Notes under the pieces: model-generated
Told to the model about the DNA's origin: nothing
The model's database searches: none
The model's input: the letters and a program-made list of their open reading frames with translations, nothing else
Position numbers and translations under genes: made by a program
Source: Candolleomyces eurysporus
Taxonomy: Eukaryota; Basidiomycota; Agaricomycetes; Agaricales; Psathyrellaceae
Length of the DNA stretch: 64,000 nucleotides
Reading direction: 5' to 3'
Assembly: GCA_027579435.1 (NCBI GenBank)
Contig: JANBPK010000709.1
Location: 129,184 to 193,183, forward strand
Shown here: in pieces, positions 62,078 to 64,000 of the stretch
How the letters are laid out: each line of letters begins with the position of its first letter
How positions within the stretch are numbered: position 1 is the stretch's first letter

Positions 62078-62489
62078 GTTGGGGCAGGCGAAGCAAGGAA
62101 GTGGAGACGAATGTGGGGAATAAAGGAAGAAGTGGCCACCGGCGGTGCTGAGTGCGGCGGAAAGACCTGGAAACGGGGACAAACAAAGGCCAGTGAAATA
62201 TTATAAGAATATAGAGGTCGTGACGCCTGAACGGTCTTGCCCGTTCGGCTGCAAGAATAAGACACCCTTGCAGGGGGGTATAAAGGCGAGAGCCTTCAAG
62301 GTAACGAGGCGACTGGCTTTGCTCGCGACGGAGGAAGAGATGACGGCGCCGCTTAGACTTTCGTGAACAATGACATGTTACATACTCTTTCCCACAGTTA
62401 CTTATGATACAGAATAAGATAGACAGCGCTAATCATATGCACTCGCCACAAGATAATTCTACCCTTCAAGAAGTCTAATCCACACGAAT
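62078..62489. other. Intergenic, KAR9-like promoter and Clr2-like 3' UTR
   Basis: There are 412 bp between tandem minus-strand genes. Short open frames on both strands only. Nothing recognised. Confidence 0.45.
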
Positions 62490-64000
62490 CTAGTCCACAA
62501 GCATCGTATTCAGCCTCAGTTCGTCCTCGTCCTCGTCCATGGCGTCGTCGTGTTGTCCGTTGACGTCGGCTTCATCAGCAATCCGGTCCTCCTTGAATCT
62601 CGCCATCTGTTCTTGCACTTGTATGTCGGCGTCTTCAAACATGCGGACGCGACTTTTCTTGTAAATCAGTGGATCAACGGCGCTGCAGTGGCCAGGGTGC
62701 AAGCCCTCCAACGCGAACGGGTTGCCATATTTGTATGTGACCGTCTTCCAATCTTCCTCATAGCCCGCGACCATCCCAGCGATCAGTGGATGGGAGAGTA
62801 AGCGAGGATAATACCTCCCACTGACCAAGGATAGGTTGAGAACAACTTCATGACCAGCCTTGATTATGCGCCTGAAACGATAATGCTCGGGTGCTTGCGG
62901 GATCAGGTAGTAGTCCGGAGGGGAAGGTTGAGGTGCTGGAGACTTCGCAGGGCCAGATGGTTTAGAGGACGGCAACAAAGATTCGTCGACGCTGGCCTGG
63001 AAAGAGGAAGTTGCATTCCTGCGTCTCTGCAACACCTCTTCCCTCTGCTGCTTTTCACTCTCGTACTCTTCCAAGAGGTCAGGCTCCGTTTCTTCCCAAT
63101 CGATATCCGCCAGTTCGTACAGAATCCCAGAAACGCGCCCTTCCTTCTTCACTTTCCCATCTCTCTTCCGAACATCGACCACAAACAGTGAATTGATCTT
63201 CATGAACACGCTCCGGCGATTGGCACCTTCAGGCAGCTCTGGGAAGTAAGAGACTGGGACTTCTCTGCCTTTTCCTTTCCCATTAGCGCTCGCACCGAAG
63301 AGGTCCATCCCGTCGATGCCAGCCGAGCCACCCATAGCACGCTGCCTGGCCGCCGCTCGGAAAGCAGTAGCCTTCTTGCCATCCCCACTGGCCTTGTAAA
63401 CATTCGGCGCACCATTCGGAGCCACGGCCTTCCGCCCCATTTTCAGCCTCACAAAGTCATCCACCCAAATGCGCTCCCCACCCCACCACATACCCTGAAA
63501 CCTGACCTGCGTGAAATGTTGTGGAACGGCAGACCGGCCGTGATCCTGTGCTGTCGTTTTCGAAGCGGAAGGACCGAGACCGGGACCAGCTCCAGGGTTC
63601 CTCAAAGTCTTTGGCCCAATTCCCAAAACCCCTGCTACCGTTTCCCTCACTTGCTGGTCAGACATCTTCGAGCTGAGACTGAAAGTCTCTCGATAGACCG
63701 GTCCAGTCTCAGCAGCCCTCGCCTCGCTCGCAGCAGCAACATTCGCATTATGGCGCCCCGCCTGTTCAATCGCCTGACTCAACGAAAGTCCTCCGGATAT
63801 GGTCGTTGTCTGGACTGTAGTCACGGGCCTAAACGCGGGTGCGGAGGAAATAGATTCCGGCTGCTTCTGCTGCTGCTGGGCATTTCCACCTTGAGGATTG
63901 CTAGTGCTGGAAACGATATTCACCCGCACATCCCCAGTCGCATACCCCGGAGGCAGGTACTTGAACTCCCATTTATCCGTCAACGACCAGAACTCGCACA
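62490..64000 (-). CDS. Clr2-like transcription-silencing protein, 5' end outside window
   Basis: One long exon, open to the right edge, so the N-terminus is missing. The frame continues upstream past a TTG (EFWSLTDKWEF). Conserved-looking blocks are WEFKYLPPGYATGDVRV, RFQGMWWGGERIWVDDFVRL, SVFMKINSLFVVDV, GRVSGILYELADIDW and HYRFRRIIKAGHEVVLNLSL with VSGRYYPRLLSHPL. I recall this order from the Clr2 family, a subunit of the SHREC histone-deacetylase complex that silences heterochromatin in fission yeast; the match is from memory and moderate. The C-terminus is acidic (HDDAMDEDEDELRLNTMLVD) and stops at 62490. If not Clr2, it is a BAH-like chromatin protein or an unknown basidiomycete family. 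Confidence 0.5.
   Translation of the reverse strand, partial: CEFWSLTDKWEFKYLPPGYATGDVRVNIVSSTSNPQGGNAQQQQKQPESISSAPAFRPVTTVQTTTISGGLSLSQAIEQAGRHNANVAAASEARAAETGPVYRETFSLSSKMSDQQVRETVAGVLGIGPKTLRNPGAGPGLGPSASKTTAQDHGRSAVPQHFTQVRFQGMWWGGERIWVDDFVRLKMGRKAVAPNGAPNVYKASGDGKKATAFRAAARQRAMGGSAGIDGMDLFGASANGKGKGREVPVSYFPELPEGANRRSVFMKINSLFVVDVRKRDGKVKKEGRVSGILYELADIDWEETEPDLLEEYESEKQQREEVLQRRRNATSSFQASVDESLLPSSKPSGPAKSPAPQPSPPDYYLIPQAPEHYRFRRIIKAGHEVVLNLSLVSGRYYPRLLSHPLIAGMVAGYEEDWKTVTYKYGNPFALEGLHPGHCSAVDPLIYKKSRVRMFEDADIQVQEQMARFKEDRIADEADVNGQHDDAMDEDEDELRLNTMLVD

Overview
The window is nuclear DNA of a filamentous basidiomycete, most likely an Agaricomycete mushroom. Genes are dense and on both strands, nearly all broken by several introns of about 45-65 nt with GTRNGT donors and YAG acceptors. 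The gene content is fungal: Zn2Cys6 regulator, Zds family protein, KAR9/GAR protein, Clr2-like silencer, single-chain acetyl-CoA carboxylase. I see no transposon, tRNA, rRNA or CRISPR array.

Layout. 1-2.2 kb: nothing supportable, then a doubtful small gene and an F-box gene. 4.2-12 kb: COQ6 (ubiquinone), SEC6 (exocyst) and glutamine-dependent NAD+ synthetase. 12.3-21.4 kb: acetyl-CoA carboxylase and ARPC2. 22-26.6 kb: Zds-family protein, MOZART1 and TMA16. 28-33 kb: an FAD monooxygenase, the ubiquitin-eS31 fusion and RFC subunit 3/5. 34-36.5 kb: a Zn2Cys6 regulator, followed by 2.7 kb without a recognisable gene. 39-45.6 kb: a zinc CDF transporter, EMC5 and a ZW10/Dsl1 tether. 45.7-57 kb: RED splicing factor, PP2A B subunit, COX subunit VIIa, an ER DnaJ protein, an FBXO9-like F-box protein and TRAPPC12. 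57-64 kb: a gene-poor gap with a strong hairpin, a small membrane ORF, a KAR9-like GAR protein and a Clr2-like gene running off the right edge.

The genes are housekeeping genes, not one pathway. Three themes recur: membrane tethering (SEC6, ZW10, TRAPPC12), cytoskeleton and mitosis (ARPC2, MOZART1, KAR9-like, Zds and its PP2A-B partner) and mitochondrial metabolism (COQ6, COX VIIa). Many pairs are head-to-head with 120-360 bp between start codons. MOZART1 and EMC5 are short, multi-exon genes that single-ORF scanning would miss.

The sequence carries 13 ambiguous bases (n), most beside mononucleotide runs; those inside coding exons coincide with frame breaks. I read these as homopolymer sequencing errors, not inactivated genes. 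Exon boundaries were read by eye, so individual splice sites may be off by a few bases.
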